A DNA stretch of 64,000 nt, taken from assembly GCF_006376615.1 (NCBI RefSeq), contig NZ_VEXQ01000005.1, positions 124,001 through 188,000 on the forward strand, read 5' to 3'. Positions 1-9,775 of the stretch are shown here, in pieces (the first letter of the stretch is position 1; every line of letters starts with the position of its first letter). Both the position numbers and the translations under genes were made by a program. This DNA comes from Buttiauxella sp. B2. GTDB taxonomy: Bacteria > Pseudomonadota > Gammaproteobacteria > Enterobacterales > Enterobacteriaceae. The notes beneath the pieces were generated by a model that was given only the letters and a program-made list of their open reading frames with translations, did no database searches and was not told the origin of the DNA.

Positions 1-606
1 TTCACGTTCGCGAACCAGATACGTTATCCCATAGAGTGCCACACGGCGATAATCGCCGATAATGCGACCGCGTCCGTAACCATCCGGTAAGCCAGTCAGT
101 ACTCCCGATTTACGGCAGCGCAGAATATCCGGTGAATAAACATCAAATACGCCCTGGTTATGTGTCTTACGCAACGAGGTAAACTGGTATTCGAAGTCTG
201 GATCCATTTCTCGACCATAAGCTTCAAACGAGCTTTTGATCATATTGATACCACCATAAGGATGCAGAGCGCGCTTCAACGGTTTATCCGTTTGCAAACC
301 TACAATCTTTTCATGCTCTTTGAGGATATAACCCGGCGCATGTGCGGTGATGGTCGTGGCAATATTGGTGTCGAAATCTACAGGCGCATGGGTGGCATTT
401 TCAATACGAATACCCTCCATCACCTTTTCCCACAGTTTTGTAGTTGCCGCCGTTGCTCCGGCTAAAAATGATTCATCACCTTCATATGGCGTATAGTTCT
501 GCTGGATAAAATCCCGAACATTAATTTTCTTTTTCCATTCATCGCCCGAAAATTGCTGCCAGGCATGGGAATAATTATCGTTGGTAATATCAATATCCAC
601 GTTCAT
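1..606 (-). CDS. tdcE: TdcE, 2-ketobutyrate formate-lyase / pyruvate formate-lyase 4 (partial, N-terminal 202 residues)
   Basis: Glycyl-radical enzyme that splits 2-ketobutyrate (and pyruvate) with CoA into propionyl-CoA (acetyl-CoA) and formate. The ATG at 606 opens a frame that runs to the window's left edge. The N-terminal pyruvate formate-lyase sequence is clear, including NYTPYEGDESFL near residue 39. The active-site cysteines and the C-terminal glycyl-radical loop lie outside the window. It is the last tdc gene visible, downstream of tdcD and separated from it by an ERIC element. PflB has the same N-terminal fold, so the choice of TdcE rests mainly on position behind tdcABCD. Confidence 0.9.
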   Translation of the reverse strand, partial: MNVDIDITNDNYSHAWQQFSGDEWKKKINVRDFIQQNYTPYEGDESFLAGATAATTKLWEKVMEGIRIENATHAPVDFDTNIATTITAHAPGYILKEHEKIVGLQTDKPLKRALHPYGGINMIKSSFEAYGREMDPDFEYQFTSLRKTHNQGVFDVYSPDILRCRKSGVLTGLPDGYGRGRIIGDYRRVALYGITYLVRERE

Positions 607-630
607 TACTTCGTCCTTCTGTAAATATGT

Positions 631-758
631 ATACACCCTAAATAATTCGAGTTGCAGGTAGGGAGCAAGGAAACAAATCTCCAGTCACTCACTGTAATAA
701 ATGACTGGAGTTTGTTAGTGAACTTAATACCTCTGCAACTTGAAATATGGCGGGTATA
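631..758. repeat. ERIC element between tdcD and tdcE
   Basis: A 128-bp element with ERIC ends (ATACACCCTAAATAATTCGAG on the left, read in part, and CGGGTATA on the right). The core has diverged from the usual ERIC core but keeps its fold: CTCCAGTCA at 679-687 pairs with TGACTGGAG at 702-710. It fills nearly all of the tdcD-tdcE gap and would be transcribed within the operon mRNA. Confidence 0.85.
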
Positions 759-760
759 AT

Positions 761-1969
761 TCAGGCGTATTCCGCAAATCGGCATTCTTTACCTAAGTGC
801 AGGGCATCAAGTGCAATCATTTTTTCTTCGTTAGTAGGAATCACAGCACAGACTCTCGGTGAGTTATCAGCTGAAATTATTCGCTCACCTATGCGGTTGG
901 GCTGATTGTTTCTATTAACATCCAGTTTAAAACCAAATACGTACAGGCGTTCGGTAACAAGTTGGCGAATGAGTATTGAATTCTCGCCAATACCTCCGGT
1001 AAAAATAACGCCATCAAAACGGTCCAACGAAGCCGCATGTGCACCAATGGTTCGGACAATACGATGAACAAAAGTTTTTATTGCCAATTGCGCACGCACA
1101 TCGTCGCTGTGCCAGGCTTTTTCCAGAGTGCGTAAATCTGAAGACAAACCTGAAAGCCCCAGTAACCCGGACTCTTTATTTACCACCTGTTCAAGGTCAT
1201 CGATAGATTGTCCCGTTTGACGGGCAAGCCAGGCCATCGCTCCAAAATCCACATCACCGCAACGTGTGCCCATGATCAAGCCTTCGAGCGGCGTCATGCC
1301 CATTGATGTATCGACACTTTCGCCATTTTGCACAGCACACACTGAAGCCCCATTTCCTAAGTGAGCAATCACTAACCCTGAATTTTCTACATCCAGGCTT
1401 AATAACTCACATGCCTGCTGAGCAACATAGCGATGCGAAGTACCATGGAATCCATAGCGGCGTACGCCATACTCTTCGAAATAACGATATGGCAAACCAT
1501 ACAGATAAGCTTCTGGCTTCAAGGTCTGGTGGAAGCTTGTATCAAATACTGCAACTTGTGGAACGTCAGGGAAACGTAGCCGCGCAGATTCCACCCCATG
1601 CAAATTGGCATAATTGTGCAGTGGGGCCAACGGTGAAACCTGCCTAATTTGTTCTATTACTTCATCCGTAATTAATGCCGACTCACTAAATAAAGAACCG
1701 CCATGTGCAATACGATGACCGACAAAAGCAACACTTTCAATTAAGTTTCTTTTTTCCAGTTCAGAGGATATTGCACTCAGTGCATCTTCATAATTCTGGC
1801 GAGCCAGAATAACTGGCTCTCCATCGTTAACGGTTAAAAATGCAAGGTCAGTATTAATGCCTTCACATATTCCGGATAAAAGAACATCGCAAGTTTCTGC
1901 ATCTAAAACTGAAAACTTTACCGAAGAAGAACCACAGTTAATCGTCAAAACCACAGGGTAATCATTCAT
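761..1969 (-). CDS. tdcD: TdcD, propionate kinase
   Basis: Transfers phosphate from propionyl-phosphate to ADP, the ATP-yielding last step of anaerobic threonine breakdown. The 402-residue length is that of the family. Acetokinase-family motifs are in order: [12 protein letters not shown] (9-20), GHRIAHGG (84-91), [10 protein letters not shown] (141-150), [10 protein letters not shown] (171-180), AHLGNGASV (202-210), and FTGGIGENS near 325. The gene lies between tdcC (36 bp upstream) and tdcE. AckA is the close paralogue; the tdc context makes TdcD the better call. Confidence 0.95.
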   Translation of the reverse strand: MNDYPVVLTINCGSSSVKFSVLDAETCDVLLSGICEGINTDLAFLTVNDGEPVILARQNYEDALSAISSELEKRNLIESVAFVGHRIAHGGSLFSESALITDEVIEQIRQVSPLAPLHNYANLHGVESARLRFPDVPQVAVFDTSFHQTLKPEAYLYGLPYRYFEEYGVRRYGFHGTSHRYVAQQACELLSLDVENSGLVIAHLGNGASVCAVQNGESVDTSMGMTPLEGLIMGTRCGDVDFGAMAWLARQTGQSIDDLEQVVNKESGLLGLSGLSSDLRTLEKAWHSDDVRAQLAIKTFVHRIVRTIGAHAASLDRFDGVIFTGGIGENSILIRQLVTERLYVFGFKLDVNRNNQPNRIGERIISADNSPRVCAVIPTNEEKMIALDALHLGKECRFAEYA

Positions 1970-2005
1970 TTTTAAATTCCACTCATCCTGAGTAAATCGA
2001 AATAA

Positions 2006-3337
2006 TTAGAGTAACTTGTAGACAATATTAAGAATGGTCAGCAAACCAATGACGGTGACAAAAATGTTCTCAGGTCTACCTTTATATTTCGCCAGTGCAG
2101 GGGTTTTGCGAATTGCATACATCGGCAGCAAGCAAAGCAATGATGCAATAATCGGTGCACCCATAGCTTCAATTAAATCAAGAATGTTCGGATTGGCGTA
2201 TGCCACAACCCAGGTTGATCCCATGATGAAGACCATACTAATGAGGTTGAGTTTTCCGCCAGAAACTTTGGTTTTATCGCCCTTATAGCCAAATTTGAGG
2301 ATAAGTCCATTAAGCCCTTCCAGCGTGCCAAGATAGTGGCCGAAGAAGGATTTGAAAATAGCCACCAGAGCAATGATCGACGCGCCATATTCCAGCGTCG
2401 TCGCAAAAGTCGATTTTTCACCCGACATCGACGAGAAGTGGTTCGCCAGATAAGAGAGCACAGGGATGTTCTGCGCTTTAGCTTCGGCCATATTCTGCGG
2501 GGAAAGTGTGAACAGACAGCTAAAGGCAAAGAACATCACAACGGCAACCATCAACATGCTGGCGCGGGAAATGATTTTCGAACATTTATCTTCAGTAAAC
2601 TGTCGGCCAAAGTCCTTCTCGTACTCTTCACGCTTGGAAACGACAAAGGAAGAGACAATCGGCGAGAAGTTAAAGGAGAAGACCATAATAGAAATACCCA
2701 GCCATACCGTCACCAGAATACCGTCACTTCCGGTGAACGAAATATCACTCAGACTCACCTGTTCGACAACCGCGGAGTTCCAGTAAGGGACCAGTGACAC
2801 TGAAATCAAGATTAGGCAGGCAATGAATGGGAATACCAGATAGCTCATGACCTTGACCATCAGATCCTTGCCGAAGTAGATAACAAAAGCCATCAACAGC
2901 AACAAGAAGAGTGCCACCACACCACGGTTAAGCGGCATGAGCTGGAGTTGGTTCTCCCAGAAAGTCATGAACGTATTCGTTATCGTGACGCCATAAATCC
3001 ACAACAAAGGGCAGATGGCGAAAAAATACAGGAAAGTAATGACCACGCCGCCAGTCTTACCGAAATGCTCTTCTACCGTTTCAGTGATGTTTCCTGAAGG
3101 GTTGCTGCCGGAAAGACACAAACGCGCCAGAGCCCGGTGGCAATAGAATGCAATTGGGAAAGCGAGGAACAGCATAATCAATATTGGAACTAAACCGCCG
3201 TAACCTGCACGTATTGGGAAAAATAAAACTCCAGCACCAATGGCCGTACCAAATAAACCGAGTGTCCAGGTCGTATCAGATTTACGCCATTGCGATGTTA
3301 CTTCTTGGCCAATAAGAGTGGTATCTATATTACTCAT
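2006..3337 (-). CDS. tdcC: TdcC, threonine/serine:H+ symporter
   Basis: Inner-membrane importer of L-threonine and L-serine for the tdc pathway. It has 443 residues and about eleven hydrophobic helices, and opens with the cytoplasmic stretch [13 protein letters not shown] typical of the HAAAP (SdaC/TdcC) family. The ATG at 3337 is preceded by AAGGA (minus strand), which supports the start. It sits between tdcB and tdcD. An ERIC element separates it from tdcB, so transcription from the tdcA promoter must pass through that repeat. Confidence 0.95.
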   Translation of the reverse strand: MSNIDTTLIGQEVTSQWRKSDTTWTLGLFGTAIGAGVLFFPIRAGYGGLVPILIMLFLAFPIAFYCHRALARLCLSGSNPSGNITETVEEHFGKTGGVVITFLYFFAICPLLWIYGVTITNTFMTFWENQLQLMPLNRGVVALFLLLLMAFVIYFGKDLMVKVMSYLVFPFIACLILISVSLVPYWNSAVVEQVSLSDISFTGSDGILVTVWLGISIMVFSFNFSPIVSSFVVSKREEYEKDFGRQFTEDKCSKIISRASMLMVAVVMFFAFSCLFTLSPQNMAEAKAQNIPVLSYLANHFSSMSGEKSTFATTLEYGASIIALVAIFKSFFGHYLGTLEGLNGLILKFGYKGDKTKVSGGKLNLISMVFIMGSTWVVAYANPNILDLIEAMGAPIIASLLCLLPMYAIRKTPALAKYKGRPENIFVTVIGLLTILNIVYKLL

Positions 3338-3360
3338 AATTAAATTCCTTAAGTAATTTT

Positions 3361-3484
3361 ATATTCTAACTAATTCGAGTTTCAGGAAGGCGGCAAAGGA
3401 GTTATCACCCAGAAATTACTAAAGTAAGTGACTGGGTGAGCGCAAGCAACCAACACACATGCAACTTGAAATATTACGAATATA
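3361..3484. repeat. ERIC element between tdcB and tdcC
   Basis: About 124 bp carrying ERIC landmarks: TAATTCGAGTTTCAGG on the left, AAAGTAAGTGACTGGGTGAGCG at the centre-right (3421-3442, matching the ERIC2 primer region), and GCAACTTGAAATATTACGAATA on the right, in part. The outermost bases have drifted. It occupies almost the whole intergenic gap inside the tdc operon. Confidence 0.88.
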
Positions 3485-4474
3485 TCAAATATCCGCTGAG
3501 CCTGTGATTTGCGAAACACGAGAGAGATCAATATTCCCACCGGAGATAATACTTACCGTCTTGCGCCCTTTAATGTAATGATCCAACTTGCCGCTTAATA
3601 ATGCCGCAGTCGCTAATGCACCAGCACCTTCAGTGACCACTTTATTACGTTGGATAAGTGCCACCATACTATTGCGAATATCATCTTCGCTGACTAAAAC
3701 AATTTCGGTAACGAGTTTCTTCACTATTTCAAAAGTGAGTCTGCCAGGGCGAGAAACATCACAACCATCGGCTAAAGTACCAGTAGTACGATGTGCCATT
3801 AACTCACCTTTATAAAAAGATGAGGCCATGCCGTGTACGTTTTCTGCCTGAACACCGATAATATTGATTGTCGGGTTGATTGATTTAATGGCCAGAGCAA
3901 TACCAGCAATTAAACCACCGCCACCAATAGGAACAATAACGTTATCCACATCATATAAATCTTCAAGAATTTCGAGGCCAATAGTGCCTTGCCCGGCAAT
4001 AACTTTTTCATCGTCATACGGTGGGATGAAGATGCGCCCTTCCATCTCAACAATTTCGCTAACTTTGGCAATGGTGTCGTTGAAGTTATCACCATGCATC
4101 ACAACCTGTGCAGAGTAGTCGGTAGTGGCAGCGACTTTGGATTTAGGTGCACCATTTGGCATCACAACCTTGCCATTGATTCCCAGGATGGCACAGGAGA
4201 GCGAAACACCCTGCGCATGGTTACCTGCGGAACAAGCAACCACACCTTTTTTTCTCTCTTCTTCAGTTAAAGAACTGAGTTTATTAAAAGCACCGCGTAT
4301 TTTAAATGAACCTGTGCGCTGCATGTTTTCAAACTTCAGAAATATTTCACCCTTACAGCATTCGCTCAGATAATTAGATCGAGGCATGCCTGTTTTATAA
4401 ATATATCCAGTAAGTCTTTTTTTCGCTTCAAGAACATCAATAATAGTAACAGGAAGTTCATAGTCGATATGCAT
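3485..4474 (-). CDS. tdcB: TdcB, catabolic threonine dehydratase
   Basis: PLP enzyme that deaminates L-threonine to 2-ketobutyrate, the entry step of the pathway. It has 329 residues, as in E. coli. The Schiff-base lysine is K58 in GSFKIRGAF, and the phosphate-binding glycine loop [10 protein letters not shown] lies near 182-191. There is no C-terminal ACT domain, which separates the catabolic enzyme from biosynthetic IlvA; the E. coli enzyme is AMP-activated. Just downstream of tdcA (102 bp) in the same orientation. Confidence 0.96.
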   Translation of the reverse strand: MHIDYELPVTIIDVLEAKKRLTGYIYKTGMPRSNYLSECCKGEIFLKFENMQRTGSFKIRGAFNKLSSLTEEERKKGVVACSAGNHAQGVSLSCAILGINGKVVMPNGAPKSKVAATTDYSAQVVMHGDNFNDTIAKVSEIVEMEGRIFIPPYDDEKVIAGQGTIGLEILEDLYDVDNVIVPIGGGGLIAGIALAIKSINPTINIIGVQAENVHGMASSFYKGELMAHRTTGTLADGCDVSRPGRLTFEIVKKLVTEIVLVSEDDIRNSMVALIQRNKVVTEGAGALATAALLSGKLDHYIKGRKTVSIISGGNIDLSRVSQITGSADI

Positions 4475-4576
4475 GTAGACCTCTGCATTAAAAATAAAAT
4501 AAATATAGGGGAGATGACTATTTATTTAAATAATCATCTTAAATAAATTATATGCATTGTCGTTAACTAAACTAAG

Positions 4577-5515
4577 CTAAGCGACCTCAGTTAATTTATT
4601 AAATTGAAACTGGCTTCGTAGCGAATGTTTTTTTGCTAACTCGACTAATGTTGCGGCAGATCGGTTAATTCGATAGTTTTTAGACCACACGGCAGCATAG
4701 CGAGCTACAGGTAATTTATCTTTAACAGGAATTTTAATGAATTGGTTTGAACCGAATGGGGAAACCATATCTCGGGGAATAACCGTCAGGAAACCTGCAT
4801 TAAGAACAAGATTATAAATCGTCACTACAGAATCTGTTTTAACAATATTTTCGCTTTTGATATTGTTTTTTTGCAGTGTGGTAAGAAGCTCGCTGTAATA
4901 TCCCATTTCTGTTTGCGGCAACACCCATTGCTCATGGCTTAGTGCGTTTAGGGTTGTCGTTCCTTTGATTACCCGTGTCCGGTTTGCCACCAGAATAAAC
5001 TCTGATTCAAACAACTGTTCAATATGGAGATCTTGTAGCAGCATTTCATCGCTCAATGTCCCTATAGCAAAATCCAGGCGCCCATCGCGGATTGCAGGTA
5101 AGAAAGAAGAGAGTTGAGCTTCAAACATAGAAACCTGAGCCTGAGGGAAGAGCTCTTTGAATTCTTTCATCATGCCAGGCAAAAAAGTAAAGCCAATCAG
5201 AGAGGGATAACCAAATGATACGTCGACCACACTATTGCCGGTCATACGATTCATTTCGCTGCACAGATTCCTCAATTCACGGGTGATAGATTCAGAGTGA
5301 GTCAGTAGAACTTTACCCGCTTCAGTCAATTTTACACCGGTATTTTTTCTAATGATAAGTTCTAAGCCAAAATAGGTTTCCATCTCGCTAATAATCTTGC
5401 TGATTGCCGGTTGGGAAAGACCAAGTTGTTTTGCCGCAGAACCAAATGAGCCACTTCTGACAACTTCCTGGAATACCATCAGATGTTGTGTTTTTGGTAA
5501 CGTATTATTATCCAT
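4577..5515 (-). CDS. tdcA: TdcA, LysR-type activator of the tdc operon
   Basis: Transcriptional activator of tdcABCDEFG. The N-terminal LysR helix-turn-helix spans about residues 7-66 (LPKTQHLMVFQEV, then SFGSAAKQLGLSQPAISKI), followed by a LysR substrate-binding domain. I start it at the ATG at 5515 (MDNNTLPKTQ), giving 312 residues as in E. coli; a GTG four codons upstream (5527) is in frame but lacks support. It is the first gene of the operon, with a CRP-like site upstream. Confidence 0.94.
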   Translation of the reverse strand: MDNNTLPKTQHLMVFQEVVRSGSFGSAAKQLGLSQPAISKIISEMETYFGLELIIRKNTGVKLTEAGKVLLTHSESITRELRNLCSEMNRMTGNSVVDVSFGYPSLIGFTFLPGMMKEFKELFPQAQVSMFEAQLSSFLPAIRDGRLDFAIGTLSDEMLLQDLHIEQLFESEFILVANRTRVIKGTTTLNALSHEQWVLPQTEMGYYSELLTTLQKNNIKSENIVKTDSVVTIYNLVLNAGFLTVIPRDMVSPFGSNQFIKIPVKDKLPVARYAAVWSKNYRINRSAATLVELAKKHSLRSQFQFNKLTEVA

Positions 5516-5575
5516 GAAGCTCTGCACCCAAGTAACTTTCCATGCAGAAGATCATAACGAATTGCATAGCAGATG

Positions 5576-5597
5576 TTATGTGGCTTGACTCACAAAT
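5576..5597 (-). promoter_or_regulatory. Predicted CRP site of the tdcA promoter
   Basis: TGTGGCTTGACTCACA (5579-5594) matches the CRP consensus TGTGA-N6-TCACA with one mismatch. Read on the minus strand (TTTGTGAGTCAAGCCACATA) it closely resembles the CRP site known upstream of E. coli tdcA. This fits catabolite control of the operon. Confidence 0.75.
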
Positions 5598-5993
5598 ACT
5601 CGAAAGCTAATTGCATGAAAAACAAAAAAATAAAATAAAACCTTTAAAAACAATAAGTTATAAAAACACAATCTACCGTTAACATGACCAGTATCAACCT
5701 TGAATGCTCTGATAAAATTAAGTTATGGAGATAATTTAATCATATAACCAATAATAACCCGCTGTTTATACTGTTTTTTATAATAGCAAGAGAATATTTA
5801 TCTTAGGGAAATCAAATAAAACCATAACTATTTTTGTTATTTTTAAACAATAATTAATAATTCCGACGTTGCATTTTGATTAATTAATGAACTTAACCCA
5901 AGAATTATTCAGAAAATAAATAACAAACCAGCTGCGGAATTTCACTTTAAAATATAGAGATAAAACGATTGCGTTCTCATAATTAAATATAAA
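5598..5993. other. AT-rich intergenic region between tdcA and the fbaA terminator
   Basis: About 400 bp of strongly AT-rich sequence with many A and T runs. The E. coli tdc promoter needs CRP, IHF and TdcA/TdcR, so some of this may be a bent control region. I see no credible reading frame in it, and nothing recognisable as E. coli tdcR. Confidence 0.6.
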
Positions 5994-6022
5994 AAAAAGT
6001 CCGCGCGAGGCGGACTTTTCGA
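5991..6022 (-). terminator. Rho-independent terminator of fbaA
   Basis: AAAAGTCCGC (5995-6004) and GCGGACTTTT (6010-6019) form a 10-bp stem with a 5-base loop. Adjoining A residues on the plus strand give a T-run on the minus strand, just downstream of the fbaA stop. Confidence 0.9.
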
Positions 6023-6044
6023 TACATCACTTAGGAGGCAACAA

Positions 6045-7124
6045 TTACAGAACGTCTACTGCGTTCAGTTCTTTGAAAGCCTGCTCCAGGCGGGTGATCA
6101 TGGAAGTCTGTGCAGAACGCAACCATACGCGTGGATCGTAGTATTTCTTGTTCGGCTGGTCTTCACCTTTAGGGTTGCCCAACTGGCCCTGCAGGTAAGC
6201 TTCGTTAGCTTTGTAGTAGCTCAGAATACCTTCCCAAGTAGCCCACTGGGTGTCGGTATCGATGTTCATTTTGATAACACCGTAGCTCACGGAATCTTTG
6301 ATTTCTTGAGCAGTAGAACCGGAACCGCCGTGGAATACGAAGTTCAGGGAGTTGTGCGGCAGGTTGTGTTTCTTAGAAACATAATCCTGAGAATCGCGCA
6401 GGATAGTCGGGGTCAGAACCACGTTGCCTGGTTTGTAAACACCGTGAACGTTACCGAAAGAAGCCGCGATGGTGAAACGTGGGCTGATTTTGCTCAGCTC
6501 AGTGTACGCGTAATCAACGTCTTCTGGCTGAGTATACAGAGCAGAAGCGTCCATATGGCTGTTGTCTACGCCATCTTCTTCACCACCAGTACAACCCAGT
6601 TCAATTTCCAGCGTCATGCCGATTTTGGACATGCGAGCCAGATATTTAGAGCAGATCTCGATGTTTTCTTCCAGAGACTCTTCAGACAGGTCGATCATGT
6701 GAGAAGAGAACAGTGGTTTACCGGTAGCAGCGAAGTGTTTTTCACCCGCGTCTAACAACCCATCAATCCACGGCAGCAGTTTCTTAGCGCAGTGGTCAGT
6801 GTGCAGGATTACAGGCACGCCGTAATGTTCAGCCATCTGGTGTACGTGATGCGCGCCAGAAATAGCACCCAGGATTGCAGCCCCCTGAGGAACGTCAGTT
6901 TTCACGCCTTTACCAGCGATGAAAGCAGCGCCACCGTTAGAGAACTGAACGATAACGGGTGCTTTAACTTTCGCAGCGGTTTCCAGTACGGCGTTGATAG
7001 AATCGGTGCCTACGCAGTTAACTGCTGGCAGAGCAAAGCTGTTTTCTTTTGCTATCTGGAAAACTTTCTGTACGTCATCACCAGTGATCACACCAGGTTT
7101 TACGAAATCAAAAATCTTAGACAT
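6045..7124 (-). CDS. fbaA: FbaA, class II fructose-1,6-bisphosphate aldolase
   Basis: Zinc-dependent cleavage of fructose-1,6-bisphosphate to dihydroxyacetone phosphate and glyceraldehyde-3-phosphate. The ATG at 7124 (MSKIFDFVKPG) gives 359 residues, equal to E. coli FbaA; a longer in-frame extension to 7172 is unlikely to be translated. Class II motifs include LHTDHCAKK with the catalytic Asp and a zinc-binding His, ELGCTGGEEDGVD, and FHGGSGS. It follows pgk by 102 bp that contain a hairpin, so part of the epd-pgk transcript may end before it. Confidence 0.97.
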   Translation of the reverse strand: MSKIFDFVKPGVITGDDVQKVFQIAKENSFALPAVNCVGTDSINAVLETAAKVKAPVIVQFSNGGAAFIAGKGVKTDVPQGAAILGAISGAHHVHQMAEHYGVPVILHTDHCAKKLLPWIDGLLDAGEKHFAATGKPLFSSHMIDLSEESLEENIEICSKYLARMSKIGMTLEIELGCTGGEEDGVDNSHMDASALYTQPEDVDYAYTELSKISPRFTIAASFGNVHGVYKPGNVVLTPTILRDSQDYVSKKHNLPHNSLNFVFHGGSGSTAQEIKDSVSYGVIKMNIDTDTQWATWEGILSYYKANEAYLQGQLGNPKGEDQPNKKYYDPRVWLRSAQTSMITRLEQAFKELNAVDVL

Positions 7125-7189
7125 GTTTGGTTGTCCTGTATCGTCGGCCGTTAGAAAAAACGTTTGTGCCACCTAATACTTAGCAGCGG

Positions 7190-7221
7190 CAAAAAATCAA
7201 CGGGCAGGAAATCCTGCCCGT
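7190..7221 (-). terminator. Hairpin/terminator downstream of pgk
   Basis: CGGGCAGGA (7201-7209) and TCCTGCCCG (7212-7220) pair. The A-rich stretch at 7191-7196 gives a T-run on the minus strand. It probably ends or attenuates epd-pgk transcription before fbaA. Confidence 0.75.
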
Positions 7222-7226
7222 AATCA

Positions 7227-8390
7227 TTACTTCTTAGCGCGCTCTTCGAGCATCGCTACTGCTGGCAGTACTTTACCTTCCACGAACTCGAGGAATGCGC
7301 CGCCACCAGTGGAGATGTAGGAGATCTTGTCAGCAATGCCGAACAGGTCGATTGCTGCCAGAGTGTCACCGCCGCCTGCGATAGAGAATGCTTCGCTGTC
7401 TGCAATTGCATTAGCAACGATTTCAGTACCTTTACGGAAATTCGGGAATTCGAACACGCCAACCGGACCGTTCCACAGAATAGTTTTCGCATTCTTCAGG
7501 ATTTCAGCCAGTTGCTCAGCTGAAGCATCACCGATATCCAGGATCTGCTCGTCAGATTTCACATCGTTAACAGATTTCAGGGTTGCAGCAGCAGACTCAG
7601 AGAACTCAGTCGCAACACGAACGTCAGCTGGAACAGGGATATCACAGATAGTCAGCAGGCGTTTAGCTTCTTCAACCAAGTCTGCTTCGTACAGGGATTT
7701 ACCGACGTTGTGGCCTTGGGCAGCAACGAAGGTGTTCGCGATGCCACCACCAACAATCAACTGGTCAGCGATTTTGGACAGTGAATCCAGAACGGTCAGT
7801 TTGGTAGAAACTTTAGAACCGCCAACGATTGCAACCATTGGGCGAGCGGGGTTACCCAAGGCTTTGCCCAGAGCTTCCAGTTCTGCAGCCAACAGTGGGC
7901 CTGCACACGCAATAGGAGCAAATTTGCCAACACCGTGAGTAGAAGCCTGTGCACGGTGAGCCGTACCGAATGCGTCCATTACGAATACGTCGCACAGAGC
8001 AGCGTATTTTTTAGATAGGGTTTCGTCGTCTTTCTTTTCGCCTTTGTTAAAGCGAACGTTTTCCAGAACAACCAGCTCACCTGCAGCAATTTCAACGCCA
8101 TCGAGGTAATCTTTAGCCAGACGAACAGGAGAAGACAGTTTGTCTTTCAGATAGTTAACTACTGGCAGTAAAGAGTACTCTTCGTTGTACTCACCCTCGG
8201 TCGGACGACCCAAGTGAGACGTTACCATTACTTTAGCGCCTTGCTTCAGGGCTGCTTCAATGGTCGGCAAAGATGCGCGAATACGTGCATCAGACGTCAC
8301 TTTCCCTTCTTTAACTGGTACGTTCAGATCAGAACGGATCAATACACGCTTACCAGCCAGATCCAGATCGGCCATCTTAATTACAGACAT
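7227..8390 (-). CDS. pgk: Pgk, phosphoglycerate kinase
   Basis: Converts 1,3-bisphosphoglycerate and ADP to 3-phosphoglycerate and ATP. It has 387 residues, as in E. coli. Family motifs: RSDLNVPVK (18-26), [11 protein letters not shown] near 57, the nucleotide-binding GGGDTLAAI, and the C-terminal STGGGAFLE. It lies 49 bp after epd and before fbaA, the usual enterobacterial gluconeogenic/glycolytic cluster. Confidence 0.98.
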   Translation of the reverse strand: MSVIKMADLDLAGKRVLIRSDLNVPVKEGKVTSDARIRASLPTIEAALKQGAKVMVTSHLGRPTEGEYNEEYSLLPVVNYLKDKLSSPVRLAKDYLDGVEIAAGELVVLENVRFNKGEKKDDETLSKKYAALCDVFVMDAFGTAHRAQASTHGVGKFAPIACAGPLLAAELEALGKALGNPARPMVAIVGGSKVSTKLTVLDSLSKIADQLIVGGGIANTFVAAQGHNVGKSLYEADLVEEAKRLLTICDIPVPADVRVATEFSESAAATLKSVNDVKSDEQILDIGDASAEQLAEILKNAKTILWNGPVGVFEFPNFRKGTEIVANAIADSEAFSIAGGGDTLAAIDLFGIADKISYISTGGGAFLEFVEGKVLPAVAMLEERAKK

Positions 8391-8439
8391 GGTGAACCCT
8401 CTCGTTGATTCTTAAAGTTTTGCAGGCGCATGAAACGCC

Positions 8440-9459
8440 CTACCTGAAACCACTTGCAGCCATGACTAACGTCGTGTCGAGCATTCGGTTAGCAAAGCCC
8501 CATTCGTTATCACACCAGACTAGAGTTTTAATCAGATGTTGCCCACTGACCCGGGTTTGCGTGCCATCAACAATGGCACTATGCGGATCGTGGTTAAAAT
8601 CAGTCGAGACCAACGGTAATTCCGTATAGTCAACTATACCATGAAATGAATCTCGCGCTGCTTTTTGCAGCAACAGGTTGACTTCATTGGATTTTACCGC
8701 ATCTCTCACAATGACACTTAAATCAATCGCGGTGACGTTAATCGTCGGAACTCGCACCGCAATCGCTTCAAAACGATCGTTGAATTTCGGGAAAATACGC
8801 GTAATCCCCGCCGCCAGACGCGTATCAACTGGAATGATCGACTGGCTGGCTGCACGGGTGCGTCGTAGGTCAGGATGATAAGCATCAATAACCTGCTGAT
8901 CGTGCATCGCTGAGTGAATCGTTGTCACAGTACCCATCTCAATGCCGTATGCATCATCAAGCAATTTTATGATAGGAATAATGCAGTTGGTGGTGCAGGA
9001 AGCATTCGAGACGATGCGGTGTTCGGCAATCACCTCTTCGTGGTTAACACCATAAACCACGGTAGCATCAAGATCGTTACCACCAGGATGCGAGAAGAGA
9101 ACCTTTTTAGCGCCGGCTTCCAGATGAGCGATACCGTCTGTGCGGGAACCAAATACACCGGTGCAGTCGAGCACTACATCAACGCCTAGCTCACGCCACG
9201 GCAACGCGGCAATCGTCGGCTCATGCAGCAAACGAACGGTATCTTCGCCGATCCAAAGTTGATCGCGCTCCTGACGAACGTCCCAGGCAAATCGCCCATG
9301 ACTGGTGTCGTACTTCAGCAGATGCGCCATGCCCGCAGCATCAGCCAATTCATTGATTGCTACGACGGTAATTTCCGCACGGCGACCGGATTCGTACAAA
9401 GCACGTACCACGTTGCGCCCAATGCGACCGAAGCCATTAATTGCGATGCGTACGGTCAT
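8440..9459 (-). CDS. epd: Epd, D-erythrose-4-phosphate dehydrogenase
   Basis: NAD-dependent oxidation of erythrose-4-phosphate to 4-phosphoerythronate, feeding the DXP-independent pyridoxal phosphate route. The ATG at 9459 ([16 protein letters not shown]) is preceded by AGGAGA on the minus strand and gives 339 residues as in E. coli; the frame extends to 9549 but without support. Rossmann motif NGFGRIGR (8-15) and active-site Cys155 in SNASCTTNC are present. GapA is a homologue, but position before pgk and overall sequence favour Epd. Confidence 0.96.
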   Translation of the reverse strand: MTVRIAINGFGRIGRNVVRALYESGRRAEITVVAINELADAAGMAHLLKYDTSHGRFAWDVRQERDQLWIGEDTVRLLHEPTIAALPWRELGVDVVLDCTGVFGSRTDGIAHLEAGAKKVLFSHPGGNDLDATVVYGVNHEEVIAEHRIVSNASCTTNCIIPIIKLLDDAYGIEMGTVTTIHSAMHDQQVIDAYHPDLRRTRAASQSIIPVDTRLAAGITRIFPKFNDRFEAIAVRVPTINVTAIDLSVIVRDAVKSNEVNLLLQKAARDSFHGIVDYTELPLVSTDFNHDPHSAIVDGTQTRVSGQHLIKTLVWCDNEWGFANRMLDTTLVMAASGFR

Positions 9460-9580
9460 ATCTCTCCTGCCAGAATCCCTGAAACTGAGTTGCTGACAGA
9501 GTAATCCAGCAACCGCCTGAGGGGAATCCTCGCACTCACGAAACTGCAATTGTTTGCTTAATTGTCGATTTATTAATCGA

Positions 9581-9594
9581 CTGAAACGCTTCAG
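9581..9594. promoter_or_regulatory. Predicted Cra (FruR) operator upstream of epd
   Basis: CTGAAACGCTTCAG is a near-perfect palindrome. Its reverse strand, GCTGAAGCGTTTCAG, fits the Cra consensus GCTGAAWCGTTTCA with one difference. It lies about 120 bp upstream of the epd start; Cra control of epd-pgk-fba is established in E. coli. The rest of the 9460-9775 gap shows nothing else I can name. Confidence 0.8.
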
Positions 9595-9775
9595 CTATGG
9601 TAAGCGAAACGAGGAATAAAGTGAACGTCATCCCTGATCAGCAAACCAATCTTCTGACGTATGTCACAAATTTGATGGAATAAATGCAACGTGATTCCAG
9701 CGATGGATGAATAATAGTCCGCTAAAATCGAAAATGATGGAAAACGGTAAGGTCGTATTACCGACCCCGCCGTAA

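Noticed and set aside
160-465. Plus-strand frame opposite tdcE
   Set aside because: Shadow of the tdcE coding strand; the same holds for the many other frames antisense to conserved genes.
5598-5990. Possible tdcR upstream of tdcA
   Set aside because: No frame of suitable length or sequence similarity is visible; only AT-rich non-coding DNA.
8440-9549. Epd with a 30-residue N-terminal extension
   Set aside because: The canonical start [11 protein letters not shown] at 9459 has a good ribosome site and gives the family length.
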